The notes below the pieces were generated by a model, which saw nothing but the letters and a program-made list of their open reading frames with translations, did not search any database and was not told where the DNA came from. This document shows positions 12,110 to 23,982 of a stretch of 64,000 nt of DNA, piece after piece (position 1 is the stretch's first letter; the number at the start of each line of letters is the position of its first letter). A program made the position numbers and the translations under genes. Origin of the DNA: Pycnopodia helianthoides (lineage: Eukaryota > Echinodermata > Asteroidea > Forcipulatida > Asteriidae); NCBI GenBank assembly GCA_032158295.1, contig CM063263.1:12844974-12908973 (forward strand). Reading direction: 5' to 3'.

Positions 12110-12245
12110 ATCATGGGGTGAAAGATCGTTACCTTTATACTTTTGCTGCCCCTTCCTTGTGGAACAATTTCACCGGATCATATTAAACTTTCTCCATCAT
12201 TTGCTTTGTTCAAAACTGTCCTCAATATTCACCTAATGAGTACTG
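12110..12245 (+). pseudogene. Remnant of a non-LTR retrotransposon ORF2 C-terminus
   Basis: The translation reads YTFAAPSLWNNF and, after a frameshift, SPSFALFKTVLNIHLM followed by a stop. This is the typical C-terminal ending of CR1/L2/RTE-type LINE polyproteins. It is frameshifted and isolated, so long dead. Confidence 0.6.
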
Positions 12246-14949
12246 CATAAACATATCAGTGTCGCTGCACCATTAGCATCTTATTTAAGATAAATACCAG
12301 CGCATTGTAAATGCGCATCATTATGATAATTACTTCTATAAAAAGGGGAAACGTCCGTAGTTAACATTCGAATTGGAGCCAGCATGTTTGCAATCTACTT
12401 TTACACAGTCATTGCAAACGTCTGCCCTAGTTTATATTGCCTATAATTCACTGCTGCGTTTGCAGACACGAACAAAAAATATAATGAATTCAGCAATAAC
12501 AAAAGCGAGATTATGTTACCATTTGTATGTGGGTAGGTATCTTGCTATCTTCTAATCGGATTATGTGATGTCTTCGTAACATCCGAATTGATATAAATCA
12601 GTACAACTTGATCGTAAATTAAAACTTACAGCATGTCATATCATGGAAGAATCGTCTGATCTTTCAAGACGGCCCAATTATAACTTTAGTTCTTGAGCTC
12701 ATTGCACATTGTGTGTTGTTCTCTGGTCGACAAAACAATTAATAAAGTAAGAAAGTACAATAACACAATCGTATTAACTTAGTTTTTCTATCTGGGTTTG
12801 TATATTTCCTTCCATGATTAAAATTGTACAAAGCAAAATAGGCCTACCCCCGGCCTAGACTTTGATCACGGTGACTGCCGATGGAGGTCGGAACTGTACG
12901 CAGAACATGTTTTTGTACCCTTCTCTGAACTGACGACGATTGCCAGAACAACAAGGCCAAAATTGGAATCCCTCGTTTAATTTCGTAAACCTTGATAAAG
13001 TCAAGTAAGGGGTAGAGATATTAGACTATAATTCACTTTAATTGAGTAGATCACTAAAATGAGTTCAAGCCAAGGGCAATCCTATCTTTGCATAACCATG
13101 GGCAGACGGACGAAGACTTTTGAATGACAGTCGAATTATTTTGTTTAGAATTCATCAAATCGGGAATAACTTGGGGATATCACTATGGTTTGTTGCTAAG
13201 AGTCAATGACGTCACTTTACAAGCTTGACATGTTACATGAGTGTTTCTGGGCATTATTTAATGGCAATCAAGATCTATTAATAGATCTTGAATATGTCAC
13301 ACTCCATGAATCGCGAGAAAATGAAGGAGGGTGTATAGCTAATTATTAACAAGAGCTGATGGTGTGTCAACAACTGATTGCAAACTATCCCAAATAGAGA
13401 GAGAGAAGACTAGTCTTTATAGACTCCTTTGCATATAATCACATTATAGATTAATTTAATGTAGTCTCTGATTCAGTCGCTCATTTCTAATACGAATCCT
13501 GAATTATTATTAGTGAAAACATGCACACCATAGAGAGAAAGAGTATCATTAAAACTAAAACAAGAAGAGTGACCACTCCACGTTTCCATGTTTCCACGTT
13601 AAATCATTGTAGAAAGACGTCAAATAACTCAATCCAAGTAGTAAATGAGACGTATTTCTTATTTGCTGTATCTGGTTTCCGAGACCTACGATCATAAGCA
13701 TAAACGAAAGCTTAGAAAGACATTTTAATATTGTCTAAACATGAACAAGCGGATAGACACGTTAAGCCTCCGTAGAATAAAGAGTGAACGACCATTATGT
13801 TTGTCTGATTGTGTGAAATAACGGACTTATCGCACGAACAATCAAGTTATTTTGCTTAGCCTTTTGATAATTTTGGAGGTCTTTTGTAACCACCAATTCA
13901 TCAAAGAGCTAAATTCACGTTTCAAGAACACTTGACAGTCAAATTAAAAATGACGATGCAGAAAGAAGTATAGTCAAAATGCTTAGATATTTTGTTAGAC
14001 AATTAATTCGTTTGAAGGTTTTGACAATAAAGCGACCACGCGACATCACACACGAGTATAGGCCTACTCTTGCGCGTTATTAATAAGTTTTTACCTGTAT
14101 ACCGAACATCCGATAACAATACTCTGAGATCTTTTTAAACTCCGATCCAAATTCATTAATCTAAAAATAATCTAGTAAGTGGACTTTGCAGCAAGAAAGC
14201 GGAATATGTTTTTGGGCCACGAACAGAGTCAAGGGCAACCGTCTTTTGTATAGCTCCATGATTATACAAAGACGTATTGAATGGTAACCCAGAAATCAAC
14301 GGAGCGACCATAAATTCGGCTAATGCATTAATAACAGAGATATCTCTGTTTTGGGTTAAATGTCAAGTTTGCACGCCATAGGTGTGTATAGTCAATGGTG
14401 AAGCTTGATTCTGGTGGGTTTTTTTCGTTTTTTTTCTTTGGTGGGGGGAGGCAGGGGAAATGAAATATTATAACACCCCTTACAAATATTCTGCCTTTTG
14501 ATTGGTTTAGAGCGCGTCACATGATATGTTTTAGTTTTACTAGAAACCGCGCGCGGACCGCGCGGTACTATCACACGGCCGCCGATGTACTATTCAATCG
14601 ATAGCCTAGCGACCGATGTACTAGTGCATGGATACCCTGGTACCCTGACTACATTGACTTCAAACATTGATTTAAATGAGCTGCTTGACAACCTCGAACC
14701 CGGTGTATGAACAAAATATGTGCACTTGAAATACGGTTTAGAGAACGAACGTAACAGCAGTGGCTGGTACACCCTCTTATTTTGTCAAAACTCGGTATTT
14801 CAACGTAAGATTTTACAGTTCTTGTTTGACGATTGATTGCCACGTACGTAAAGTTTGTGTGAATTAATTTTATTAAAGTATACAGATAGAAACAAAGGAA
14901 GAGGTGTTATAAAACAAATATTGACTGCTTTGTCTCGTGGCGTAGTAAA

Positions 14950-15033
14950 ACTAGTCACTCTCGGTGATTCCCTGGAGCCGCCTGTCTTCGGCGAGCCCAG
15001 GAATAGGCAGCCCGGGATCACCTCGGTGACTAT
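14950..15033. repeat. Short imperfect inverted repeat
   Basis: TAGTCACTCTCGGTGATTCC on the left pairs with GGGATCACCTCGGTGACTA on the right, around a ~40-bp GC-rich core. Either a very small MITE or a local hairpin; only one copy was noticed. Confidence 0.5.
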
Positions 15034-15940
15034 TTACTATGCATCGAGCAGTCAATATTTGTATAATATGTGTGTAGTTGGTTGGGGGCTTTTGATGGAA
15101 TCAAACCATTCAAAATGTTGTGTATTTCCCCCTTCTCATTTTGAGGAGAGGTACGATGCTGGTAATTTAAGCACCCCCACCCACCCCTTAGCCTTTTCGA
15201 GATATGGCGCACACTATGAGTGCCCTGTTTTGTTTGGGTGTGGCAGACAAATTTACCCAAATCAACCAGAGCTCATTGTGTTCACTATTATCTAAAAAGT
15301 GACTGATCAGATGCTACGCCACGTCTTTAGTGGTTGCTATAGCCGTCCTCGATAGATACGACTCACGGCTATTGCGATTGGCTGCAGATGCAATGTTGAA
15401 GAATGGGACTCTTTGCAGTGATCTGACGAGTGTAGCGTCATAGCCGAAGTCGTCCATTCGGACGGTGGCCTCGTTAACTTGCGATCGCTTTGGTCGTCCC
15501 CCCGTAATCAAATATAAGTAATTAAGTGCAAAATGACATGAACTACCGGCACAACCGGAAATTAAGACAAACCTTGTGACAAGTCTGACATTAACTCAAA
15601 CTACCTCGGTGACCCAGTTAAACACGCACCGTGCCGCCCTTCATGATCCATTTAATCATAATAGTAGCTTATGAGCTACAATCAGCCTGAGACGCTGAGG
15701 GCGCTGTGCAGAATTAATGACGTAAACAGGAAGAATTGTTTTTTTAGTGTAAACATCCCCTTAAAACACACACACAAGTACTTCTGAAATGAGTCTCAAA
15801 AGGAATAACGTGTTAAAACTATTTTCTCAGAAGCCAGCAATTTATTGATTTTAAATTATCGTACAATTTTTAAAGGTGTTTTAATTTTCATAAATTCACT
15901 TTACTCTAAACAAGATTTGGTACCTTTCTCTATATTACAG

Positions 15941-16052
15941 TAAAGCATCTTGCTCAAGGACACAAGTTCATGACCGGGATTCGAACCACACCCCGATGAC
16001 TCAACCACCAGAACTTGAATCCGATGCTCTAAACCGCTCTGCCATGACACAC
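15941..16052 (-). mobile_element. SINE head, reverse orientation
   Basis: The reverse complement shows A-box-like GGCAGAGCGGTTTAGAGCAT, the B box GGTTCGAATCCC and GTCCTTGAGCAAG, matching the SINE at 8080-8440 but with a better-preserved promoter. The body is missing. Confidence 0.7.
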
Positions 16053-17677
16053 TGACACACTGACACCCAATGGGATGCAACCCACATAGCAGTAATTAAT
16101 GGCCAATAGTGACAGGTAGTGGTAAAGGCTACACTCCGTGTTAAATGGAGAGAGAGCTCTTACAAAGCCTCACGTCCAAAAATACTTCCTGCCTCCCGAA
16201 CCGACAAACCCATAAATTTATAAAAAATTCTCTCTGGTTAATGTCTTCTATGCCGTGGCCAATTATTAAAACTTTGACACTTGATGCAAAATTGTAAACA
16301 ATTTTGTCTCTGTTATAATGATCGATCGGTCACATTTCTAATCCTAAAGGATTTATTTAATACGTTGAAAGAATTATTTTCAATTCCCTCGTCGGCTCGC
16401 GAAGTGTTTTCCCCCTCTAACATGAATTATTTGTTGTGATGACTGAGACAGACGCCGAACTCACGACGGGATATAGGCCTTGATGATAAGTGTGCAGACA
16501 GCAAAGTTTGTCACCAGAAATAATATTCTAAAAAACAGCAACATAAAAACAATATTATGAACAAGCAGTTTGACCCCTTTTCCACATCTAAAGAAAAATA
16601 ATCATATATTTTTTACAATTAATATTTTACCGAATGCAAGTGCTTAACTATTTACATGAATGACCTAAAAAGTTGAATACATTTAAAACGTCAAGTGAAA
16701 AAAATTGAAAATGCTGTATAATTGTGTTGATGCAAGCCACGCAGTAAATCTTCCCAGTCTTAACGTTCTTCCGCAGTTGCAATTAGTGGTCTAGCTCCGC
16801 CCCCTTCCGTGTTGACCAATCACAGCCTTGGCTACGCCACTGAAAGTCCGACAAAAGTCCGACACGCTAAAATCCCATCAGAAAAGTAAACACGCGTGCG
16901 CGCGTACTTTAAGCGCGCACGTTCATGTCGTGAGTGCGGCATTGGAGAGATGCACACGTGATGCCCACGTGTGCAGTGGTGATGCAGCCAATGCTGTTAT
17001 TGATCAATAGGTTAAAGGGGTGGGGCTTCATGGATCGGTCAATTGTTGGCTACCCAGCCTTGAGCTGTTCCCTTTTTGGTGCATTATCAACGATGGCAAC
17101 TTTCATGACAAATTATTATCTGCTTAAACTTCTACCATGTTACCATCGCTTCAGCCACGCCAACTCAGCATGAGTGCATAATACAATTTAATGGGACGAA
17201 TAATCTACTATAGAAAGCTGGTACGACAGAGAAACAAACCTTCATAAAATGCCTCAAAAATGATGACAACTTGATAGATAGTAATTAAGCAGTTCATTTT
17301 CGAAGCCCGTCAGTGCGTAAAAACTTAAACAATCTTGCAGTGACGTAACTAAGAAGGGGGCACTTCAGGTACCCCACCCCATTTGAAATCTGGACTTTTG
17401 GGGATTAAAAATTGCTAAGATAAAATGTTACACTTTATAAGCTTAAATATTATGATAATTTCAATGTTTTTAAAACTATTCTTCCATTTACACGTCGACA
17501 ATGTAATTTTACACTTCAGATTATATTAAAAGGAAAAGAAAATGGCATAACAAGATCGCAGAAAAGAGGCTTGTGATAAAAGCAAACGAACACTACAGTT
17601 TATATTTTGGGCAAAATTTTACCCTAGTTTCGACGCTGCATTCGTGCACAAGTTACGAGCGGACGAGTTTTGTCGGT

Positions 17678-18816
17678 TTACATAACACTAGTAGCTTGCT
17701 GTGGAGGCTTATGAACTTGGGGATAAGTGGCACGGATATTATTGAAGAACAATGCATTAATAAGGCTCATCTGTGATAATCCGTTCTCAATCCCCTTTAC
17801 ACTCGATCCGTCATTCACCCGGTTGGATTGGCGCTTAAACAGAGCCTTCACTGCCCGTCTAAAATTTTTATTTTTGAACGTGTAGATCACGGGGTTTGCG
17901 CAGGAGTTTGCGAAAGCAAGGAGAAAGAATGCCTGGTACACATCACTTGCAAGGTATCCTGGATAGGTAAATCCAAGATTGTAGATGAGAAACATGATTT
18001 GATCTCCAGACCAACTCACGATAAAAGTTATGACCACTGTTAGTAACATTTCGATGACTTTGCGTCGGGTGTTTAGGAGCGAATAGGCGGGGCTGTTGGG
18101 CGATTCGTTACGGGATAAAAGGGTTCTGGCATGCGCCCTCAACGCGCGTATTGCCAAAACATGTGTGGCGATCATAATCACCATGGGGAGGAAATACTCC
18201 ACAACGAAAAGTCCCGCCCCTACAAAATATTGGAATCCTTGGCTAGGGTAAGCTGGGATGCAGATGTCCTTCACTGGGTCAATGTCCACGCAATACACGT
18301 TGAAGCTGTTGAGAACCATGGATGTCAGCCATATTAAAACAACCACAAGACTTGCCCGTTTACCAGCGAAGATCGTCCTGTACCGGATGGGATATACGAT
18401 AGCAAGATACCTCTCAATCGACACAAGAGTCAGAGTAAATATAGAAGCTACGATAGAAACCCACAGAATAACATCAGTGTTGACAACTCTACAATAAATA
18501 TGTCCACCTAGATCGTGATCCACTTGACTCAATTTTGGACGAGGTATGATACAAATTGACGTAATCAGATCAGCACAAGCTAAGTTTATAATGAAGGTAT
18601 CGGTGGCGTTCCGAGGCGTTCGGCTCCCACCGAACCGTCCAGTAATCCTCTTCCGGGCATATACAATAATTACAACAGAGTTCCCAGCGATACCAGCTAC
18701 GGCGAAGATCAGTGGCAGAACGCTCTTCCAATTCCATACGACTGGATCAATAAGACTGTCATTGCTGGGAGATGGTGAATGAACTAAGACAGCAAACAAG
18801 CGCCCTCTTGTGTCAT
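17678..18816 (-). CDS. Rhodopsin-class (class A) GPCR, main exon; N-terminal exon not found
   Basis: A seven-helix receptor at the plasma membrane; ligand unknown, peptide-receptor-like by overall features. The exon encodes 378 residues plus TAA. TM1 contains GNSVVIIVY, TM2 LACADLITS, TM3 starts at the ECL1 Cys and ends VSIERYLAIVYP (ERY in place of DRY), and TM7 has NPVIY followed by helix 8 FKNKNFRRAVKALFK. TM6 reads FIVSWSGDQIMF: the usual CWxP Pro (6.50) and Cys (6.47) are replaced. The exon begins at a strong acceptor (TTTTCTCTTTTCTTCAG) in phase 1. There is no in-frame ATG before TM1, so the start codon lies in an upstream exon that I could not identify. An N-D-S glycosylation site lies in the extracellular tail. 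It is paralogous to the gene at 33440-34486. Confidence 0.88.
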
Positions 18817-19189
18817 CTGAAGAAAAGAGAAAAATTGACAACGTTCAGCATCTTATTAGCATCTTTAAGGAAAACGCACTGGACAGCACTTGACGCATCA
18901 TGCACTATGTGTAAAGTTCTCGTGGGAACCTCCACGTCTAACGTGTGAAGGAATCCAAATCGCGCGTTTTCACAATTCCAGTCGAATTCCGCGAGACTAG
19001 GAATTACCCTCGTGGAGGTCTTATTGACATGGACTCAATTCAAGTAAATAAGATCATTTTTAAAATATCAATTTATGAACCACATGGAAAAACTGACTGG
19101 GTACGTTTTTTAAAATTTGGGATTGAACAAAGACAAATTTACTAGAGTGGGATTTGAACCAAAGATAATTTTTGTATAATTTTTAAGTC

Positions 19190-19420
19190 GGCATAGCATC
19201 CAGATGGAAACATCACACCAAATATTTTATAGAAGACAATGAAGACATTTCATTTTTAGACGTGGGAGGAAAACCCCAATGGGGAATACCCACGCAATCA
19301 GGTAGGGACTGAAAACCCAATCCACATGCAAGGCTCCAGTCTGGGGTGAGATTCGAACCGGGGTCCACATAGGTGAAAGGCAGGGGAAGAAACCACCACG
19401 CCAACCTGAATGCCCGATCA
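19190..19420. repeat. Dispersed repeat with tRNA-like B box
   Basis: Carries AACCCAATCCACATGCAAGG followed by GATTCGAACCGGGG, and is related to 10360-10600. It is possibly a SINE, but the B-box similarity alone does not prove Pol III origin. Confidence 0.5.
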
Positions 19421-19680
19421 TGACCACAATTTGTACATATACCATGGTAGGCCAAACATCATAACTAGATTATAATTAATTTACAGCTTCGAGGAGACAA
19501 TGGACATTTTGTTATTGTCCATGCATCGTTTGTTATCGATACGTCCATGGAAAGGAGCTGAAAGCTCCACTGGTTGGAAATTGTTCTTGCAATGGTAAAC
19601 TACCGACCATTAGGCGAATCTAACTGTTACCTCGCATTAGTATTGATAAATGCTGACACGTTTGCTTCTAATCTCTAACC

Positions 19681-19847
19681 TGGGCCAAATTTCATAGAGC
19701 TGCTTAATTAAGCCAAAATAAGTAGCTGAGCACAACCAAATTATGCTTAACAGAATAAAGTTACCAGCCAAACTACCATACCACTTGTACAATTTGTGAC
19801 TGGTGTCCTGCTCATTTCTACTAAGCAGGCAATTGTTAAGCAAATCA
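19681..19847. mobile_element. MITE, GGGCCCAATTTCATAGAGCTG family, diverged copy
   Basis: The left end GGGCCAAATTTCATAGAGCTG is kept. The interior matches the complete copy at 21475-21672 in reverse order (TTACCAGCCAAACTACCAT...). The right terminus is degraded. Confidence 0.65.
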
Positions 19848-19878
19848 ATCTTCAACCTTCAACAAGAACATCTAGTCA

Positions 19879-20220
19879 TTAAAGGCCCTGTACACTATTG
19901 GTAAGATCGAAAAACACAATGTTCACAGATTCACACATAACTTACATGATTTAAAGTAAGTAATGGTAGAAAGGGTTCCTTAAAATATTTCTGCCTAAAA
20001 TGCTATCGTATCTGAGAAACGAGTAAAACAATAGTAATTATCGCGCGCGATAATTTGAAAAAACAGAAAACACATAAGATCTCTTTTCACTATTTTCTCG
20101 TGACCTTGATGACCAATTGAGCTCAAACTTTCACAGGTTTGTTTGTTCATGCACATGTTTAATCACACAAAATGTGGACACTGATTTTGAGCTGTTACCA
20201 AAAGTGTACAATACCTTTAA
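19879..20220. mobile_element. TTAA-flanked MITE family A, copy 1 (342 bp)
   Basis: Bounded by TTAA on both sides. Inverted ends read TTAAAGGCCCTGTACACTAT and, reversed, TTAAAGGTATTGTACACTTT. The centre holds the perfect palindrome TTATCGCGCGCGATAA. A same-length copy in reverse orientation lies at 62004-62345 and a deleted one at 29541-29789. TTAA target sites suggest mobilisation by a piggyBac-type transposase; none is encoded here. Confidence 0.85.
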
Positions 20221-20800
20221 AACGGTGACAACTATAACAAACAAATGTATATATAATATGAATTCATTTTGTCCTACACAAAAATGACATCAATGCCCAC
20301 ATCAATATAGTTTACAAGCTTGAAAAAACCCAATAAAAATGTTTTTTTTTATTAAGTTAGTTAAATCTAAATTGAAGGCAGCCTGATTGAATTAGGTTGT
20401 CATTCTACGTACGGGGTAAACAAATAACGTTTTTTCATGTAGTAAATTTGATTAACACGTCATTCTGTGGTTCAAAACGAAGAATGTAAAAAAAAAAAAA
20501 AAAACAGCATGCACTTTTTAAAAGTCCGTTCCTCGCATGCGGGGAAATAACTTGTTCCTTTTCTCGTGGGAATAGGGTTGAACATTTTCCACATGATAAT
20601 TGATTTATATCCCTTTCAATGGATGCCTGTTCACTGACTTGAAACCTTCATTTTATTAAAAGTGACAACGACAATGACCGGTGAGATTAGATTTTTGTCT
20701 GCAAGTATATAGATAGTTGCTTTGATAACTAGCTTTGCTGATAATTGTACACTAAGAAAGTAAACAAAACTGAAGAAAGTGACTTTGAAATTCAACTTAC

Positions 20801-21060
20801 CTGGTTAATACTTCATTGATCTTTGGGACTATTTAGACCAACAGCCTTGCTTGCCTCTTCGTCGGAGACGTCGGAGAAGGAAACTGGAAACTTGCCGAAT
20901 GACACTGAAATAGTTATTGTCCGCCTAACGTGAAATCGTCCCTTACATCTTACAAATTGTCATCAAGTGGAAATACAGACGTTCTTCAGAAAGCAAATCC
21001 TCACGACCACAGTACTCATCGCTAACCATGGCAACCAAGAAGTATAAAAATCCTGCTCGC
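20801..21060 (-). other. Candidate 5' exon/promoter upstream of the GPCR at 17.7-18.8 kb
   Basis: A consensus donor (ACCAG|GTAAGTTG) lies at 20801/20800 on the minus strand, with a TATA-like TTTTTATAC near 21045. If spliced straight to 18816, the required frame hits a TAA just before the donor. The exon would therefore be 5' UTR only, and a further short coding exon would be needed. Assignment to this GPCR is by position only. Confidence 0.3.
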
Positions 21061-21474
21061 ATTCTCCGTCTGATACTCCTCAAATGACGCGTCAAGGGTT
21101 TCGTCTGTGAATTACAACATTATCGCTGATTGGTTGCTGTCCGCCTCGTGGTGTAATTGGCGCCTACGATTGGTTGGTTGAGATATTTGATGTGATATGT
21201 TAGATGCACACATTGATAGCTATATATCAAGACAAACGAGGCGGATATATCTAGGTACGGAGGTTTTTTTTTACGGCTAATTAATAAGCTCAAATTACAT
21301 CTCCAGTGTCACCATGTCGGCTATTCAGCCACGCGACATTGCATCTCGACAATCTTGAGCACACAAACCACAGGAAGGGGTGGGGGGGGGGTATCACTCC
21401 AATACGGGAATAATTTAATGTCAGTTTATCTAGTTTTGCAGAGCGCAGACTTCGACAGCTCGTTAAGATTATCA

Positions 21475-21672
21475 GGGCCCAATTTCATAGAGCTGAGCTG
21501 CTTAAGCAGGGAATTATGCTTAGCAACTTTCTGCTAAGCACAAATAAGCAGGATACCAGCCACAGATTGTGCATATGACATGGTACTTTGGTTGGTAACC
21601 TTATTCTGGTAAGCACACTTTTGTTGTGCTTAGCTACATTTTTTGCTTAAGCAGCTCTATGAAATTGGGCCC
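21475..21672. mobile_element. MITE, GGGCCCAATTTCATAGAGCTG family, complete copy
   Basis: Both termini are intact: GGGCCCAATTTCATAGAGCT at the left and AGCTCTATGAAATTGGGCCC at the right, each continuing into TGCTTAAGCA-like sequence. The best reference copy in the window for this family. Confidence 0.85.
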
Positions 21673-21689
21673 AGATGATAATCAGGGCT

Positions 21690-21832
21690 CGAATTTTATA
21701 CTGGACCACAGGCCCGAGGCCAGTGAATTACACTGGACCACAGGCCCGAGCCAGTGAATTTACACTGGACCACGGCCAAGGCCAGTGAATTTACACTGGA
21801 CCACAGGCCCGAGGCCAGTGAATTTGTCTTAC
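21690..21832. repeat. 33-bp tandem repeat, four units
   Basis: Units of the form ACTGGACCACAGGCCCGAGG followed by CCAGTGAATTT repeat four times with small indels. A related single unit (CACTGGACCACTGGCC) occurs near 7938. No coding frame persists. Confidence 0.8.
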
Positions 21833-22376
21833 AAGTGGATTTCCCCAAAACATTCGAGCCCTTGTGTTTGTGGTGAAGTTTTGTAACTTCATAGATCGCG
21901 TCAAGCGCGTTGGTTTATTCAAAACGGAAACTGCACAATGCAATTTGAGTTGATCCGTGGGCGTAAAACCTGTCTGCGTCAGTTGCCTTTTGGAGAAATT
22001 TACACATTCAAGTTTAAACTTGACCGCACCTATAGCGTGCTTTACCTACCACAAACAACTGTACAGGGGAGCAGTCATGCGTGTTCATGCTTCATGAAAT
22101 ATGCAGTGTACTTTTAGTACAATACTATGTAGGTAGAATTAGTACAATCATTGAGAAATAATAAATATACACCATTTTAATCAACTGTTTGTACTTTCGC
22201 TACGGTTGGACAGAAGTTACTGGACCGTGAACAAGTCACACATCATTTTGATTACACTGCACTCCCTGGGTATAGAGCATTAACTCTACACTCTGTGTCC
22301 TTTACTGACATTACGCTTAATTGGTAGGCCAACATGCAGAAAGTGCCCCCCCAACCCAATCCCCCAACCCATTGCC

Positions 22377-22571
22377 TTAAAGGGGCTGTGTCGTCATGAT
22401 CAAATCAGGTCTGTGGCTGTACATTATGAACTCCCACCAAGTTACTACAGGCCAGTGCTCTCCATAGATTAAAACAGCGGGAGGGAACACGCGTGCTGTA
22501 ACTGGGTGAGAGTTCATAATTCCATGTACAGCTACAGGCCTGCTATGATCATGACGACACAGCCACTTTAA
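22377..22571. mobile_element. TTAA-flanked MITE family C (195 bp)
   Basis: TTAA on both sides. Ends TTAAAGGGGCTGTGTCGTCA and, reversed, TTAAAGTGGCTGTGTCGTCA continue with good pairing for ~55 bp, so nearly the whole element is a hairpin. Shares the TTAAAG start with families A and B but no other obvious sequence. Confidence 0.8.
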
Positions 22572-23261
22572 GTGAAGGGGCGCGCATGTCCCTGTTGCTG
22601 GGCGACGCAATACACTGTCTTTTCAGCCTTTTCCCAATGTACATTTACATTGTGTAGAAAATTTGTTCCCATTAGATTCTGGTATTGTAAAATACATGCT
22701 GGTCCTGTAAATAAAAGTCCTGTGAATTTTCCCCCGATATTTGAGCCCTGTAATGCAAGTCGAATATAGTTCCATTTAATTTGTTTACAAGTTCCAGGTA
22801 AACTAATAGAAATTAAGAACGCGAAGCCCAAAATATTTGTTAATAATCTTCATTTTATAATATGCAAATTAGCCAAACTATTTGAGCTTGCTCGCTACAA
22901 GCCGCGGATACTCTTCGCCTATGGGGACGTCCGGCACGTTCCGTCACGGTCAAAGGGAAACATTTCCGCCATTCAAACCAGTCAATAACGTCCCTCTATA
23001 ATGTCAAAAGGTCATCTTCGCTCCGACACATCGGTCCAGTGAAAAGCAATTAAGGCCAAAGAATTCCACCTCTCGTCGTGCATTTTGTTTTACGTGATTA
23101 TTTACAATAAATGCCGTATTCGTATGAGACACTGCCCTCTTGTGTTCAGAATTGTTTATTCATCAATTTGAAAGCCCGTATGTTTTTCAATTAATCGATT
23201 CAAAATCAGTGTATATGTATCTATAGATTGGCTCAGCTTAGCCACGACACAAGTTAATAGC

Positions 23262-23295
23262 ATCATAGAGCAAGGAACAGATCTTGCTCTATGAT
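23262..23295. repeat. Perfect 13-bp stem hairpin
   Basis: ATCATAGAGCAAG and CTTGCTCTATGAT pair perfectly around an 8-base loop. Function unknown; too short a stem for a typical miRNA precursor. Confidence 0.6.
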
Positions 23296-23982
23296 AACAT
23301 GAAGACGACGAATTACCTTGTCGCAATTCTTAGTTATTTGGACACGTTTCTTGGAGACTGACAGCTAAAAAGATGACTTAACAAACACACACATCAAGTG
23401 AAGTGCGACCAGAACGTGATCTCTTACCAAACACAAGGACCCTATCTGAAAGAAAAACCTCTCACAACATTGTTGATTTGCGATCAAATTTCCCCACCAG
23501 TTCCCTCAAATCTGCGTTAAATATTAACCACAATAATAACATCAAATACTTGTATTAAAAGCGTGCTGTGTTTAAAACAAGCGCAGATAGGACACACTAT
23601 TTATGTGTAGTTTCCAATGGTCTACGTGGAAGGCGACAGGAAACCGACGACAAAAATTGACATTTAAATACAAGGGGGAGAGAGTGTTTATTTTGATGAC
23701 TCAAGATATTGTTACATCTTAAAGATCTTGATGACGTCTTGACAAATCAGGAATGAACAACGGGATTGATGATAAGGTTGAGTGGCTACTTCAGTGCTGA
23801 TGATATCAGGGAACAAGGTGGACAAATAATGACAGTCAATTACTGGGCCTGATTATCGAGTAAACAGGTAGTTGTACTTCATTTTGCCTATAAAAATAGG
23901 CACTCAGTAAAACAATACGACATCTTCATTCCCATTGACAGATTTGTTGTCAGTGAGATATCTTTCTGTAACGATGTTACGT

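Larger units (their letters stand above)
11230..17677. other. Gene-poor interval between WIPF and the first GPCR
   Basis: I see no supportable protein-coding gene. Recognisable items are an 86-bp MITE (11585-11668), a LINE C-terminal remnant (~12110-12245), a 22-bp perfect palindrome (13269-13290), a GC-rich hairpin near 14545-14570, an inverted repeat (14950-15033), a SINE head (15941-16052) and a GTGCGCGC hairpin (16895-16921). Open frames at 14855-15295 and 16934-17173 resemble no family I know. Confidence 0.5.

Noticed and set aside
14855..15295. 146-residue open frame
   Set aside because: Runs through an inverted repeat and repetitive sequence; no domain recognised and no codon pattern supporting coding.
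18817..18841. Start of the first GPCR at 18841
   Set aside because: That codon is TTG inside the polypyrimidine tract of the acceptor, so the apparent N-terminal extension is intronic.
23262..23295. miRNA precursor
   Set aside because: The stem is only 13 bp with an 8-base loop; pairing does not extend further on either side.
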